Shown here piece by piece: positions 17,694-27,007 of a stretch of DNA of 61,885 bases. How positions within the stretch are numbered: position 1 is the first letter of the stretch; each line of letters starts with the position of its first letter. The position numbers and the translations under genes are program-made. The notes under the pieces were generated by a model that worked only from the letters and a program-made list of their open reading frames with translations, made no database searches and was not told the DNA's origin. The stretch is from Candidatus Rokuibacteriota bacterium. Its GTDB lineage: Bacteria > Methylomirabilota > Methylomirabilia > Rokubacteriales > CSP1-6. The DNA lies in assembly GCA_016184365.1 (NCBI GenBank), contig JACPCW010000094.1, forward strand, positions 1 to 61,885, given 5' to 3'.

Positions 17694-18298
17694 GCCAGCA
17701 CGCGCGCCAGCGCCCGAACCGCCGCGCCCCGATGGTCGACGCGGCTCTTTTCCTCGCGCGTGAGCTCGGCGAACGTCCGCCCGAGCGGCGGATACACGAA
17801 GACCGGGTCGTAGCCGAATCCGCCGGCCCCGCGTGGTGCGCGCGCGATCAGACCCTCCACCGTGCCTTCGACGACGCGCTCGCGGCCGGCGGGTGTGATC
17901 AACGCGATCACGCAGCGGAACCGTGCGGTGCGGCGCTCGTCGGGGACGTCATGCAGCTCGTCGAGCAACCGCGCGACGCGGCCGGCGTCGTCGAGGCCCG
18001 CGCCACCGTATCGCGCGGAGTAAATGCCCGGCGCGCCACCCAGGGCATCGACCTCGAGACCGGAGTCGTCGGCAATGGTGCGCATGCCGGTGGTCCGCCA
18101 CGCGGCGCGCGCCTTGATGAGCGCGTTCTCCGCGTAGGTCGTCCCGGTTTCGTCCGGCAGCGGCGCGCCGGGCAGATCGGCGAGCGCGACGACGTCGAAG
18201 CGGGGATCGGCGAGGAGCTCGGCGAGCTCGCGGCTCTTCGCGCGGTTCAGCGTGGCGACGAGCAGCCGGCGATCAGAGACGGAAGATACGCTCGTCAC
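17690..18298 (-). CDS. rdgB: Non-canonical purine NTP pyrophosphatase (RdgB/HAM1)
   Basis: 202 residues. Family motifs: [18 protein letters not shown] at the N-terminus, [37 protein letters not shown] and GGFGYDPVF. The enzyme hydrolyses dITP, XTP and dUTP-like nucleotides to monophosphates, keeping them out of DNA and RNA. The GTG start at 18298 overlaps the end of rph by 26 bases; the rph-rdgB pair is a common operon. The length is normal for the family. Confidence 0.95.
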   Translation of the reverse strand: MTSVSSVSDRRLLVATLNRAKSRELAELLADPRFDVVALADLPGAPLPDETGTTYAENALIKARAAWRTTGMRTIADDSGLEVDALGGAPGIYSARYGGAGLDDAGRVARLLDELHDVPDERRTARFRCVIALITPAGRERVVEGTVEGLIARAPRGAGGFGYDPVFVYPPLGRTFAELTREEKSRVDHRGAAVRALARVLA

Positions 18299-19004
18299 GA
18301 CGGTCGAGCGCGAGCCGCTGCAGCGTCGTGAGCCGGCGGATGCCGACCTCCGCGAGCGCGAGCAGCGCGTCGAGGCGGTCGCGCCCGAAGGCCACCTGCT
18401 CGGCGGTGCCCTGCACCTCGACGAACTCGCCGCGGCCGGTCATGACGATGTTCATGTCGACCTCGGCGCTCGAGTCCTCGATGTAGTTCAGGTCGAGAAC
18501 CGGCTCGCCGGCGACGATCCCGACGCTGATCGCGGCGACGGAGTCGCGGATGACGGCGCTCACGTCGAGGCCCGGGATCTTGCCGAGCGCGTCGGCCACG
18601 GCGACGAACGCGCCGGTGATCGCGGCGGTCCGCGTGCCGCCGTCGGCCTGCATCACGTCACAGTCGACCCAGATCGTCCGCTCGCCGAGCTTGCGCCGCT
18701 CGAACACGGCGCGGAGCGCGCGGCCGACCAGCCGCTGGATCTCCTGCGACCGGCCGCTCGGACCGCGGTTCTCGCGCGAGGTCCGCGTGTTCGTCGAGCG
18801 CGGCAGCATCGCGTATTCGGCCGTGACCCAGCCGAGGCCCTGCCCTTTCAGGAACTGCGGCACGCGCTCCTCGACGGACGCCGTGCAGATGACTTTCGTG
18901 ACCCCGAACTCGACGAGCACCGAGCCTTCGGGATGCAGGAGGAAGTCGCGCGTGAGCACGACGGGGCGGAGCTGGTCGGAAACGCGGCCGTCGGGACGGG
19001 CCAT
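18273..19004 (-). CDS. rph: Ribonuclease PH
   Basis: 243 residues, full length. It shows the RNase PH fold: [47 protein letters not shown] (substrate-binding arginines) and [18 protein letters not shown] (phosphate and metal site). This phosphorolytic 3'-5' exonuclease trims tRNA 3' ends and degrades structured RNA. It lies four bases from the amidase stop and overlaps rdgB, forming a three-gene minus-strand operon. Confidence 0.95.
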   Translation of the reverse strand: MARPDGRVSDQLRPVVLTRDFLLHPEGSVLVEFGVTKVICTASVEERVPQFLKGQGLGWVTAEYAMLPRSTNTRTSRENRGPSGRSQEIQRLVGRALRAVFERRKLGERTIWVDCDVMQADGGTRTAAITGAFVAVADALGKIPGLDVSAVIRDSVAAISVGIVAGEPVLDLNYIEDSSAEVDMNIVMTGRGEFVEVQGTAEQVAFGRDRLDALLALAEVGIRRLTTLQRLALDRRDERIFRL

Positions 19005-19007
19005 CGG

Positions 19008-20477
19008 TCAGCGCGGCCGCTGGAGCGCGGTCCGCATCCGCTGGTCCCAGCGGCGCTTGTACTCGGCGAGCCCGTCCACGATCGCCCGCGCGATCTCGTC
19101 GCGGTACCGCGAGTCGCGCAGCCGGCGCTCTTCCCTCGGATTCGTGACGAAGCCGATCTCGACGAGGATCGCCGGCATCGCCGCGCCGCCGAGGACGTAG
19201 AACCCGGCCTGCTTCACGCCGCGATTCGGAATGCGCAGCGAGCGCGTCATCGCGTCGAGCACCGTTTCCGCGAGGTTCGACGACTCGGCCTGGAACGCCG
19301 ACTGCGCGAGGTCCCACAGGATCGACTTCAGGACGTCCGTGCTCCGCGCGCGCCCGGCGGCGGGTTTCTCGAGCTGCACCACGGCGTTTTCGAGCGCCGC
19401 GGTCTGGCGGGCCCCGCTGTCCGTGGCCTCGGACGACAGGAAGTAGATCTCGACGCCCTCCGACGCGGCCTGGCGATGCGCGTTCGCGTGAATCGAGACG
19501 AACACGTCGGCCCGCTCGCGATTGGCGAAGCTCGTCCGATCGCGCAGCGTGACGAAGCTGTCGCTGTCGCGGGAGAGCCGCACCTTGATGCCGAGGCGCT
19601 CCTCGACGAGCCGGCGTGCGCGCAGCGTGACGTCGAGGACCAGCTCTTTTTCGGTGAGACCCGTCGGGCCGATCGCGCCGGGATCGTGCCCGCCATGACC
19701 GGCGTCGAGCACCATCACCTTCAGCGGCGTCGCGACGTCGCGCCGCTCGCGCGGTTCGGGCTCGGCCGGGCGGAGGAAGTCGAGCACCAGGCGCGGCGGA
19801 TCCGCGAGCTGGCTCGGCTGCAGCTCGCCGGCCGCGCCTTCGAACGTGACGCGCAGCACCGCGTCGGCGGCCGCGCGCTCGAGCGCGAGCGCGCCGACGA
19901 ATCCGTCGCGCACCTCCTCGCCGCGCGGCTCGGCCGCGAGGGCCGTCAGACGCACGCGCGCCTCCCGCGGTCCGCGGCTTTCCACGGTGTACCGCACCGG
20001 CCCGGACGTTTCGAAGACGACCCGGGTGAACGAGGGGTACGAGCGCACGCGAAGCTCGTCGAGCGTGACGGCCGCGGTGGAAACGCGCGCCGGCGTGGCC
20101 GACGGCCGGGGCGGTGCGGCGAGGGGCGGTGACGCGGTGGCCGCGGTCGCGGTCACGCGCGGCACGACACGCGTCACGAACGCCTCCGGGACCAGCCAGA
20201 TGCCGCGGCGCACCCGCACCGGCGCATCGAGCACGACCGGCGTGCCGTCGATGAGCACCTGCGCCCAGTTCCGCGTCACCGTGACGACGTGGCCGCCGGT
20301 GCGGATGTGGGCCCGCACCGACCGCGACGTGGCGTCCATCTCGGCGCGAAGGTGCTCGGCGACGCGGAAGAGCTCCACGTACTTCCGTCCCTCGTGTGTG
20401 ACCCGTGGCAGCTCGGCCGACGCCGTGGCCGTCCACAGCACCACGACAAGCACGGTCAGGACGCGGGCGATCCACAT
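19008..20477 (-). CDS. N-acetylmuramoyl-L-alanine amidase (AmiC-like) with AMIN and copper-amine-oxidase-like N-terminal domains
   Basis: 489 residues from ATG 20477, giving a signal peptide (MWIARVLTVLVVVLWTATAS). An N-terminal beta-rich module (YVELFRVAEHL, VLIDGTPVVLDAPVRV, WLVPEAFV) resembles the copper amine oxidase N1-like domain. An AMIN-type domain follows (VRSYPSFTRVVFETSGP), then the Amidase_3 catalytic domain from about 250, with VLDAGHGGHDPGA and VFVSIHANAH (zinc histidines), and FYVLGGAAMPAILVEIGFVTN. It cleaves the amide between MurNAc and the stem peptide, mainly during septum splitting; AMIN domains target the septum. A start at 20507 would destroy the signal peptide. Confidence 0.9.
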   Translation of the reverse strand: MWIARVLTVLVVVLWTATASAELPRVTHEGRKYVELFRVAEHLRAEMDATSRSVRAHIRTGGHVVTVTRNWAQVLIDGTPVVLDAPVRVRRGIWLVPEAFVTRVVPRVTATAATASPPLAAPPRPSATPARVSTAAVTLDELRVRSYPSFTRVVFETSGPVRYTVESRGPREARVRLTALAAEPRGEEVRDGFVGALALERAAADAVLRVTFEGAAGELQPSQLADPPRLVLDFLRPAEPEPRERRDVATPLKVMVLDAGHGGHDPGAIGPTGLTEKELVLDVTLRARRLVEERLGIKVRLSRDSDSFVTLRDRTSFANRERADVFVSIHANAHRQAASEGVEIYFLSSEATDSGARQTAALENAVVQLEKPAAGRARSTDVLKSILWDLAQSAFQAESSNLAETVLDAMTRSLRIPNRGVKQAGFYVLGGAAMPAILVEIGFVTNPREERRLRDSRYRDEIARAIVDGLAEYKRRWDQRMRTALQRPR

Positions 20478-20617
20478 CGTCCGGTCATTGTAGCAACCGG
20501 TCCTCACGAGCCCTGCCTTTCCCCGCGCGTGAACTTTTGACAGCCGCGGTGGCGAGCGCGTCGAGGGTTCGGCCTTTGCAACTGCTATCTCGGAGTCCCC
20601 GGGGAGGAGGATTGGGC

Positions 20618-21352
20618 ATGACGATGGTGCAACAGGTCCTGCAGGCTCTCGGCATCGACGGCGACGCGGCGAAGCGCCTTTCGAAGGCGGGTCGACGCGC
20701 GCAGCGCACGGCGCAACAGACGGGTGCCCGATGGGGGCGGCTGGCCCGCCGCCGGATACCGGACATGCCGGACATCCGGAGCCTTGCGGGCGGGCGGCGC
20801 AGCACCCCGCAGGTGATGAACGGAATCCCGCCGGCGTATTTCTGGATCGGCGCCGGCATCGTCGGCGCGGCGGTGCTCGCGGCGATGATGCGGCCGCGGA
20901 TCCCGGGCGCGAGCGGGGGACGGCGCGTCGGCGACGTCATGGTGAAGAATGTCGTGACCATCGACGCGTCGGCGACGATCCAGGAGGCGGCGCAGCGCAT
21001 GCGCGAATCCAACATCGGCGTGCTTCCGGTCGTCGACGGCGGCCGGCTGCGGGGCGTCATCACGGATCGCGATCTCGTGATCCGCGGCGTCGCGCGCGGC
21101 ATGGACGCGGCGCACACGCCGATCCGCTACATCGCGACGGAAGATCTCGCGTGCGCGCGCGCGGACTGGGACGTCGACGCTGCGATGCAGGCCATGTCGG
21201 ATTGCCAGGTCGGACGGCTTCCGGTGGTCGACGACGCGCATCGCGTGGTCGGGATCGTCACGCTGAGCTCGCTGGCCCTGCGGGCGCGCGAAGACCGTGA
21301 AACGCTCCACACGGCGGCGGAGGTCTCGCGGCGGTCGGCGCGGTCGGCATGA
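20618..21352 (+). CDS. Membrane-anchored CBS-domain pair protein
   Basis: 244 residues from ATG 20618, preceded by GGGGAGGAGG. A basic N-terminal region (ALGIDGDAAKRLSKAGRRAQR) and one probable membrane helix (AYFWIGAGIVGAAVLAAMM, about 74-92) lead into a tandem CBS pair: VGDVMVKNVVTIDASATI, GVLPVVDGGRLRGVITDRD, then QAMSDCQVGRLPVVDDAHR and VVGIVTLSSLAL. CBS pairs bind adenosine nucleotides and act as energy or ligand sensors. No enzyme domain is attached. It is the first of four plus-strand genes leading to the encapsulin. Confidence 0.85.
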   Translation: MTMVQQVLQALGIDGDAAKRLSKAGRRAQRTAQQTGARWGRLARRRIPDMPDIRSLAGGRRSTPQVMNGIPPAYFWIGAGIVGAAVLAAMMRPRIPGASGGRRVGDVMVKNVVTIDASATIQEAAQRMRESNIGVLPVVDGGRLRGVITDRDLVIRGVARGMDAAHTPIRYIATEDLACARADWDVDAAMQAMSDCQVGRLPVVDDAHRVVGIVTLSSLALRAREDRETLHTAAEVSRRSARSA

Positions 21353-21415
21353 GCTGATCGCTGGACGGGGCCGGGGTGAGTTGACGGGGGCCGTTTCATG
21401 GGCGACGGTCGAGGT

Positions 21416-22159
21416 ATGGAGCTTCTCCGCCTCGACCGTCGTCATTTTCTGATCGGCGCGGCACTGGCCTGCGTACCGGTGCGCGCCAGCGCGCAGGCCG
21501 CCGACCACGCCGTCAAGCTCGACGTTCCGCGCCTGTCGGAAGACCCGACGGGCGTGCCGGTCTCCGTCTCCGTCGACCATCCGATGGAGCCCGACCATTA
21601 CATCCGCTCGATCGAGGTCTCGCTCGCGTCGGATCCCGTCCCCTACAAGGGCACGTTCGTCTTCACGCCGGCCAACGGGCGCGCCGCGATGTCGTTCAAG
21701 ATGCGCTCCGGCGCCGGCGGCGTCGTGCGCGCCGTGGCGGAGTGCACGAAGCACGGGACGTTCACCGGGACGCGTGCGATCCGCGTGACCGAGGGCGGAT
21801 GCGCGATGCCGCCCGACGGTGGCCCGAAGGACAAGCCGCGGAACGTGCAGATCCGACTGCCCGACGCCGTGCGCTCGGGACAGACGGTCGAAGCGCGGGT
21901 CCGCGTCGAGCATCTGACCGAGACCGGGCTGTCGTTCCGCGGCGGCACGTACGTGCGCGAGGCGCCGGAGTTCTATCTGAAGGAGATGCTCGTCTTCCTC
22001 GACGACCGGAAGATCTCCGAGTTCCGCATGTCGGCGGCGGTCAGTCCGAACCCGATCATCCGCTTCCCGCTCCGGTTCACGAAGGGCGGCACGCTGCGCG
22101 TCGTCTTCGTCAACAGCGACGGCCATCGCGCGGAAGGCACGCTTCCCGTGAAGGTCTGA
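21416..22159 (+). CDS. SoxYZ-type fused sulfur carrier protein, exported
   Basis: 247 residues from ATG 21416. The twin-arginine-like signal LDRRHFLIGAALACVPVRASAQ (read as RRxFLIG) precedes a SoxY-like domain ending in VTEGGCAMPP, where C129 corresponds to the SoxY swinging-arm cysteine (usually GGCGG at the extreme C-terminus). A SoxZ-like domain follows (VQIRLPDAVRSGQTVEARV, TETGLSFRGG, SPNPIIRFPLRF). SoxYZ carries sulfur intermediates in periplasmic thiosulfate oxidation; fused SoxYZ-like carriers also occur away from sox clusters. No SoxA, X, B or CD gene is nearby. It lies 53 bp before the EncFtn/encapsulin genes. Confidence 0.82.
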   Translation: MELLRLDRRHFLIGAALACVPVRASAQAADHAVKLDVPRLSEDPTGVPVSVSVDHPMEPDHYIRSIEVSLASDPVPYKGTFVFTPANGRAAMSFKMRSGAGGVVRAVAECTKHGTFTGTRAIRVTEGGCAMPPDGGPKDKPRNVQIRLPDAVRSGQTVEARVRVEHLTETGLSFRGGTYVREAPEFYLKEMLVFLDDRKISEFRMSAAVSPNPIIRFPLRFTKGGTLRVVFVNSDGHRAEGTLPVKV

Positions 22160-22212
22160 CGCCGCTTCGCTGGCACCCCGGTTGCTGCCCGAAGGCAGAC
22201 GGGGAGGCGGGG

Positions 22213-22519
22213 ATGGCGAATTCCGTCGGGTTCCACGAGTCGGAAGAACGACTGACCGCGCGCACACGCGATCTGCATCGCGCGCTCGCGAGCCTCCAGG
22301 AAGAGCTCGAGGCGATCGACTGGTACCAGCAGCGGATGGAGGCGGCGCACGACGACGAGCTGCGCGACATCCTCCGTCACGCGCGCGACGAGGAAATCGA
22401 GCACGCCACCATGGTGCTGGAATGGATCCGGCGCAAGTCTCCGGAGTTCGACGCGACGCTGCGCGCGCGGCTCTTCGCGCCCGGCTCGATCGTCGAGCGC
22501 GAGGAAGGGCTCGAGCACG
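22213..22519 (+). CDS. Encapsulated ferritin-like (EncFtn) cargo domain, no in-frame stop before the shell gene
   Basis: About 100 residues from ATG 22213 (GGGGAGGCGGGG just upstream). It matches the helical hairpin of encapsulated ferritins: LASLQEELEAIDWYQQRMEA and RDEEIEHATMVLEWIRRK. Ferroxidase ligands are present by position (E31, E61, H64, with W37 at the entry site). The fold oxidises Fe(II) for storage inside an encapsulin shell. Unusually, the frame has no stop near 22510; it stays open through the whole downstream encapsulin gene in the wrong frame to 23427. No LTVGSL-type cargo-loading peptide is seen. Either a single fused EncFtn-encapsulin gene with a one-base frameshift, or an error. 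The feature is closed here where homology ends. Confidence 0.75.
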
Positions 22520-23335
22520 GTGGCGCCCGCGGAGCGGACATCGGACCGCGTCTGGCAGGCGCTCGACGAAGTGGTCGTGCAGAACGCCAGGCACGTCCTG
22601 ACCGCGCGGCGGCTCGCGACGTTCGACGGCCCGTACGGCTGGGACCGCATCGGCGCCCGCGTCGGCACGATGCGTCCGTGCGCGATGCCCGAGACGAAGG
22701 CCGCCGTCTGTGTCCCCGACGTCGTGATCCTCGCCGAGCTCCGCGCGGACTTCAGCGTGCCGTGGACGGCCGTCGAGATCTTCGATCGCGGGGCGCCGGC
22801 TCTCGACACGAGCGGCGCCGAAGCGGCCGCGCGCGAAGTCGCGCTCGCCGAGGACGCCCTCCTGTATTACGGCGAGCCGACGGGCGCCGGGTTCCTCGCC
22901 TCGCGGCGAAGCCCGCGTGTGCCGGTCGGCAACTGGAGCGAGCGCGGCCGGTTACTCGCCGACCTGCTTCGGGCCGTCGAGATCCTCGACACCTCGGGGA
23001 TGCCCGGGCCGTACGAGGCCGTGCTGCGCCCGGAGCACTACTACGCCTATCTCCGCGCCGTGGACGACGGCGGCTATCCCGCGGCCCGCCACCTGGAGCG
23101 CGTGCTGCGCACGGTCCACCGGTCGCTCGCGCTGCGGGACGTCGGCGCCGTCTTCGCGATGCGCGGCGGCGACTTCATCGTCACGGTCGGCGGCGATCTG
23201 TCGGTCGGCTACCGGCAGCACGACCGCGAGGCGGTGCACCTGATGTGCGTCGAGACGGTCGCCGCGCAGACGCTGACGCCGGAAGCGGTCTGCATTCTCA
23301 CGGAGTCGTCCGCGCTCGAGACCGGCGCGCGGTAG
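22520..23335 (+). CDS. Encapsulin nanocompartment shell protein (family 1, HK97 fold)
   Basis: 271 residues from GTG 22520 with a GAGGAAGGG site ten bases upstream. It aligns with linocin/encapsulin family 1 shells: WQALDEVVVQNARHVLTARR, TFDGPYGWD, a central AEDALLYYGEPTGAG, and a C-terminus of MRGGDFIVTVGGDLSVGYRQ and LTPEAVCIL. Such proteins self-assemble into icosahedral shells that enclose cargo enzymes; the EncFtn domain encoded immediately upstream is the obvious cargo. The start is uncertain, because the frame is open upstream and the cargo domain ends in a different frame at this point. The stop overlaps the 3' end of the convergent AttH-like gene by 38 bp. Confidence 0.85.
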   Translation: MAPAERTSDRVWQALDEVVVQNARHVLTARRLATFDGPYGWDRIGARVGTMRPCAMPETKAAVCVPDVVILAELRADFSVPWTAVEIFDRGAPALDTSGAEAAAREVALAEDALLYYGEPTGAGFLASRRSPRVPVGNWSERGRLLADLLRAVEILDTSGMPGPYEAVLRPEHYYAYLRAVDDGGYPAARHLERVLRTVHRSLALRDVGAVFAMRGGDFIVTVGGDLSVGYRQHDREAVHLMCVETVAAQTLTPEAVCILTESSALETGAR

Positions 23336-24479
23336 CGTCACCGTACCCGACGAGCTCGACGTATCCCTCGCCGGCGACGGGCCGCTGGCCGGCCGTGCCC
23401 CGCACGGTGACCGCGCCTTCCCAGTAGCGGACCGGCTCGGTCCATTCCTGGTCCGCGAGCCGCGGCGCGATGTCGAGCGTCACGTGCTCGCGCGGAATCG
23501 ACACGCGCCACCGCGACGGATAGCGGACGTCCGTCGTGCGGCTCGTCCACCATTCCTGCGCCTCGACGTGGACGTCCGCGGCGTCGAGCCGCGTCGTCGT
23601 CCCGTCACGAGCGACGACACTGCCCGCGCTGAACGGATCGACGGCGCCGTCCGCGCGACGCAGGCGATAGATCATCACGTCGCGGCCGTCGTCGAGCTGC
23701 AGCGCGAACCAGTCCCAGCCGACCTGGCCCGCGCCGAGCGCGCTCGTCGACCACTCGCGGTCCATCCAGCTCGTACCCGTGACGGCGACGCGGTCGGCGC
23801 CGACCGAAACGTGGCCGCGTGTCTCGAGGCGCGTGAGCGAGTAGTAATACGACGCGTTCCCGGGCTCGGGCCCCTTGCGGCTCCATCCGCGATCGCCCTG
23901 CAGCGCCGGTGGTTTCATCGTGCGCAGATCGAGCGCGAGGGCGACGTCGCCCTCGCGTGCGACCAGACGCATCGCCGAGGCATCCGGCGCCGTCGCGACG
24001 GCCGACCAGTCTTCCAGCCACACGCGGAACGGCCGCGCATCCGCGCCCGCGAGGTCGAGCGCGCCTCGCGCGAGGCGATGCCGGGCGTGGAAGCGGCGGC
24101 CGCCGACGTCGGTCAGCGCGAAGTGCGCCATCCACGCGTCACGCGCCGCCCATCGCGAGTCGCGCCGCGTCGGCCTCGCCGTGAGGCCGATACGAAAGAA
24201 CGTCAGCTGATAGCCGAACCGGCGTCCATCCGCCGCCGAGAGATTGCCGGTGTAGTACCACCACTCCGTCCGAAACTCTGGATGCGGGCCGTGATCGCCG
24301 GGAAACGCGAGCGGTCGTGGCGCGTCCGCGCGCGCGAACCCGGAGTCCGCGGTCGACAACGCCTCGACGACCGCGACGGACGGCCGCGGCGCGCGGCGCT
24401 CGCCGGAGAACAGCCGCACCACCGCGAGGGCGGCGAGCCCCGCGAGCGCGAGCAGCAGCACGACCGCGACGCGCTTCAT
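23298..24479 (-). CDS. AttH/CrtC-like lipocalin-fold protein
   Basis: 393 residues from ATG 24479, beginning with a membrane anchor or signal (MKRVAVVLLLALAGLAALAV). Motifs: FPGDHGPHPEFRTEWWYYTG at the N-terminus, RFGYQLTFFRIGL, SWMDREWSTSALGAGQVGWD in the middle, and GEGYVELVGYG at the end. This is the AttH/hydroxyneurosporene-synthase-like family. Here it ends an operon with an FtsX permease and a LolD-type ATPase, an arrangement seen with attH in proteobacteria; a role in envelope lipid or lipoprotein handling is more likely than carotenoid hydration. It overlaps the permease stop by one base. Confidence 0.8.
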   Translation of the reverse strand: MKRVAVVLLLALAGLAALAVVRLFSGERRAPRPSVAVVEALSTADSGFARADAPRPLAFPGDHGPHPEFRTEWWYYTGNLSAADGRRFGYQLTFFRIGLTARPTRRDSRWAARDAWMAHFALTDVGGRRFHARHRLARGALDLAGADARPFRVWLEDWSAVATAPDASAMRLVAREGDVALALDLRTMKPPALQGDRGWSRKGPEPGNASYYYSLTRLETRGHVSVGADRVAVTGTSWMDREWSTSALGAGQVGWDWFALQLDDGRDVMIYRLRRADGAVDPFSAGSVVARDGTTTRLDAADVHVEAQEWWTSRTTDVRYPSRWRVSIPREHVTLDIAPRLADQEWTEPVRYWEGAVTVRGTAGQRPVAGEGYVELVGYGDATARRSRARTTP

Positions 24480-27007
24480 CACTCTTCCCGCAGCGCTTCG
24501 GCGAGCGGCGCGCGCGCGAGTCGCCAGGCGGGATAGACACCGGCAAGCGCGGCCGCCGCCAGCGCCAGCCCGACGGCCTGCAGCAGCGGCGCCGCCGTCA
24601 GCGAAAACTCCAGCGTCCAGCCGAACGCGCGCTGATTGATGACGAACACGAGCAACGCGGAGAGCGCGATCCCGACGGGAATGGCGGCGAGTCCGGCGAC
24701 GAGACCGAGCAGCCCGGTTTCCGTTGCGACGAGCCACCAGACGTCGCGCGGCGTCAGTCCCTGCGCGCGCAGGACCGCAAGCTCGCGCGCGCGGTCGAGC
24801 TCCACCGCCATGAGCGCCGCCAGCACGCCGACGAACGCCACGGTGACGACGAGCAGCCGCAAGACCCCGGTGACCGCGAACGTTCGATCGAACACGGCGA
24901 GCGAATCTTCGCGCAGGCGGCGGCTCGGTCGGATGAGCACTTCGTCATCGCCCGCCGCGGTGCGCAGCGTCCGGACGAGCGCGTCGACATCGACGCCTTG
25001 CCCGGCGTACACGGCGGCGGACGAGACCCCATGGTCGCGCCACAGCCGGCCGTACGTGGCCCGGCTCATCAGGACCACGCCTTCGCTCGAGCCGTAATCG
25101 TGGACGATCGCCGCGATCGGAAGCTCGACGTCGCCGGCGTCCGAGCGAACGCGCACGTGGTCGCCGACCGCGCGTCCGCGCCGGTACGCGAATGGCTCGG
25201 AGACGAAGACCGCGCCGCGCTGCCACGCCTCCCACGCCTGCCCGCCGCCGTCCTTGAAGCGAAACGCGCCGGCGCCCGCGCGGGGCGGATCGATCGCGAC
25301 GAGCGTGACCGGCACGCCATCCACGTCGGTACGCAGCACGCGGCTGGTTCCGATCGCCGCGACGCCGGACACGCCGCGCAATCGTTCGACGAGATCGCGC
25401 GGAAGCGTGGCGTCCGGGCGATTGCCGACGAGGCTCGGCGGCGAGACGTAGACGTCGGCCTGCACGGACGTCTCGAGCCACCGCGCAACCGTCGACCGGA
25501 AGCTGCCGATCATCAGCGTCACGCCGACGGTGGCGGCCACCGCGATCGCGAGCGCCGCCATCGCGACCCCGGTGCGCGAAAGGCTCGCGCTGATGCCGCG
25601 AGCGGCCAGACGGCCGACCGGGCCGAGGAGCGCAGCGAGCGGCCATTCGAGCACGCGCACGAGGCCGAGCCCGACCACCGGCACGAGCAGCGCCATGCCG
25701 AGGAAGATGATGAAGAGTCCCGCGTAGCTGGCGCCGAGGCCGCGGCCGGCGATGTGAATCACCGCCGACCCGAGCACGATGAGCCCGAGGCCGCCGAGCG
25801 CGAGCGCCGGCACCGCGCGCCGCGCCCGGAGCTCGAGGGTCTCGCGGGCGAGCGCGGTCCGCGGCGCCGTCGACGCCGCTTCGATCGCGGGCGCGAGCGC
25901 GGCGAGCACCGTGCCCCCCAGCCCGAGCGCGACGGCCTTCGCGAGCGCGAGCGGCACGATCGCCACGTCGCGCACGGTGACGACGAAGTAGAGATCGTTG
26001 ATGGTTCGCGTCACGAGATGCACCATCCCGTGCGCGAGCAGCACACCGATCGGAAGGCCGAGCAGGGTCGCCACGCTTCCGACAGCCGCCGCTTCCCCGA
26101 GCACGAGCACGAAGATCTCCCGGCGCGTCACGCCGAGCGCGCGCAGCGTGCCGATCAGCGGGCGGCGCTGGACGACGGAGAACAGCATCGTGTTGTAGAC
26201 GAGGAAGCCGCCCACGAAGAGCGCGAGCAGGCTCATGGCCGTGAGGTTGACGCGAAACGCGCGGGTCGCTTCGACGAGCGCATGCGCCCGGGCGCCCGCG
26301 GGCACGACATCGGCGCCGGCAGGCAGCCGCGCACGGATGCGCTCGACGATCGACACGCCCGCGTCACCGTCCGGCAGCACGAGATCGATACGATCGAGGC
26401 GGCCGACGGCGCCGAGGATCTCCTGTGCCGTGGCCACGTCGACCACGAGCAGGTTGCCGGTCCCGACCCGGCGCGGCAGGACACCGAGGACGGCGAGGCG
26501 ATGCCGCGTCGTCGCGACGCGGACGACGACACGGCCGCCGGGCTGGACCCCGAGCTCGTCAGCCGCCTCGCGCGCGAGCAGCGCCGTGCCCGGCTCGGTC
26601 ACGAGCGCGGCGAACGACACGTCGCCGCCGCCCTCGACGCGGAGATCCCCGCGAACATCGTGCTCGGCGAACGCGTCGACGCCGAGCAGGCGCAACGAGT
26701 AACCCGGCACGTCGGGAACGGCGACGTCGCGTTCGAGGATCGGCGCCGCGGCCCGGATGCCCAGATCGATGCGGACGGCGCGGTAGACGTCATCCGGCAG
26801 TCCGGACGGACCGCCGACGACGTGGTGCGTCGCGCGTCCGGCCACGGCGTCCGTGGCGGCCTCGAACGCGCGGCGCGCGCTCTCGTTGGCGAGATCGATC
26901 GACAGGACGGCGGCGACCCCGAGCGCGATGCCGACGAGCGCGAGCGCCGTCTGACCGGGATGCGCGAGCAGATGCCGCAGGCTCGCGCGGACGAGCGTCC
27001 GGCTCAC
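24479..27007 (-). CDS. FtsX/LolE-like ABC transporter permease
   Basis: 842 residues with the double FtsX architecture: an N-terminal helix (QTALALVGIALGVAAVLSI), a large extracytoplasmic domain, FtsX block one around 250-370 (MSLLALFVGGFLVYNTMLF), a central pair of helices, a second extracytoplasmic domain, and the last FtsX block (LVVTVAFVGVLAALMAVELD). Such permeases move lipids or lipoproteins, or transmit mechanical signals, rather than importing solutes. It overlaps the ATPase gene by four bases (ATGA). Confidence 0.88.
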   Translation of the reverse strand: MSRTLVRASLRHLLAHPGQTALALVGIALGVAAVLSIDLANESARRAFEAATDAVAGRATHHVVGGPSGLPDDVYRAVRIDLGIRAAAPILERDVAVPDVPGYSLRLLGVDAFAEHDVRGDLRVEGGGDVSFAALVTEPGTALLAREAADELGVQPGGRVVVRVATTRHRLAVLGVLPRRVGTGNLLVVDVATAQEILGAVGRLDRIDLVLPDGDAGVSIVERIRARLPAGADVVPAGARAHALVEATRAFRVNLTAMSLLALFVGGFLVYNTMLFSVVQRRPLIGTLRALGVTRREIFVLVLGEAAAVGSVATLLGLPIGVLLAHGMVHLVTRTINDLYFVVTVRDVAIVPLALAKAVALGLGGTVLAALAPAIEAASTAPRTALARETLELRARRAVPALALGGLGLIVLGSAVIHIAGRGLGASYAGLFIIFLGMALLVPVVGLGLVRVLEWPLAALLGPVGRLAARGISASLSRTGVAMAALAIAVAATVGVTLMIGSFRSTVARWLETSVQADVYVSPPSLVGNRPDATLPRDLVERLRGVSGVAAIGTSRVLRTDVDGVPVTLVAIDPPRAGAGAFRFKDGGGQAWEAWQRGAVFVSEPFAYRRGRAVGDHVRVRSDAGDVELPIAAIVHDYGSSEGVVLMSRATYGRLWRDHGVSSAAVYAGQGVDVDALVRTLRTAAGDDEVLIRPSRRLREDSLAVFDRTFAVTGVLRLLVVTVAFVGVLAALMAVELDRARELAVLRAQGLTPRDVWWLVATETGLLGLVAGLAAIPVGIALSALLVFVINQRAFGWTLEFSLTAAPLLQAVGLALAAAALAGVYPAWRLARAPLAEALREE

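Noticed and set aside
20536..20570. TTGACA -35 element for the CBS gene
   Set aside because: No acceptable -10 hexamer lies 16-18 bases downstream.
23298..24479. Carotenoid 1,2-hydratase in a pigment pathway
   Set aside because: No carotenoid genes are nearby; the operon context with FtsX and LolD-like genes fits AttH better.
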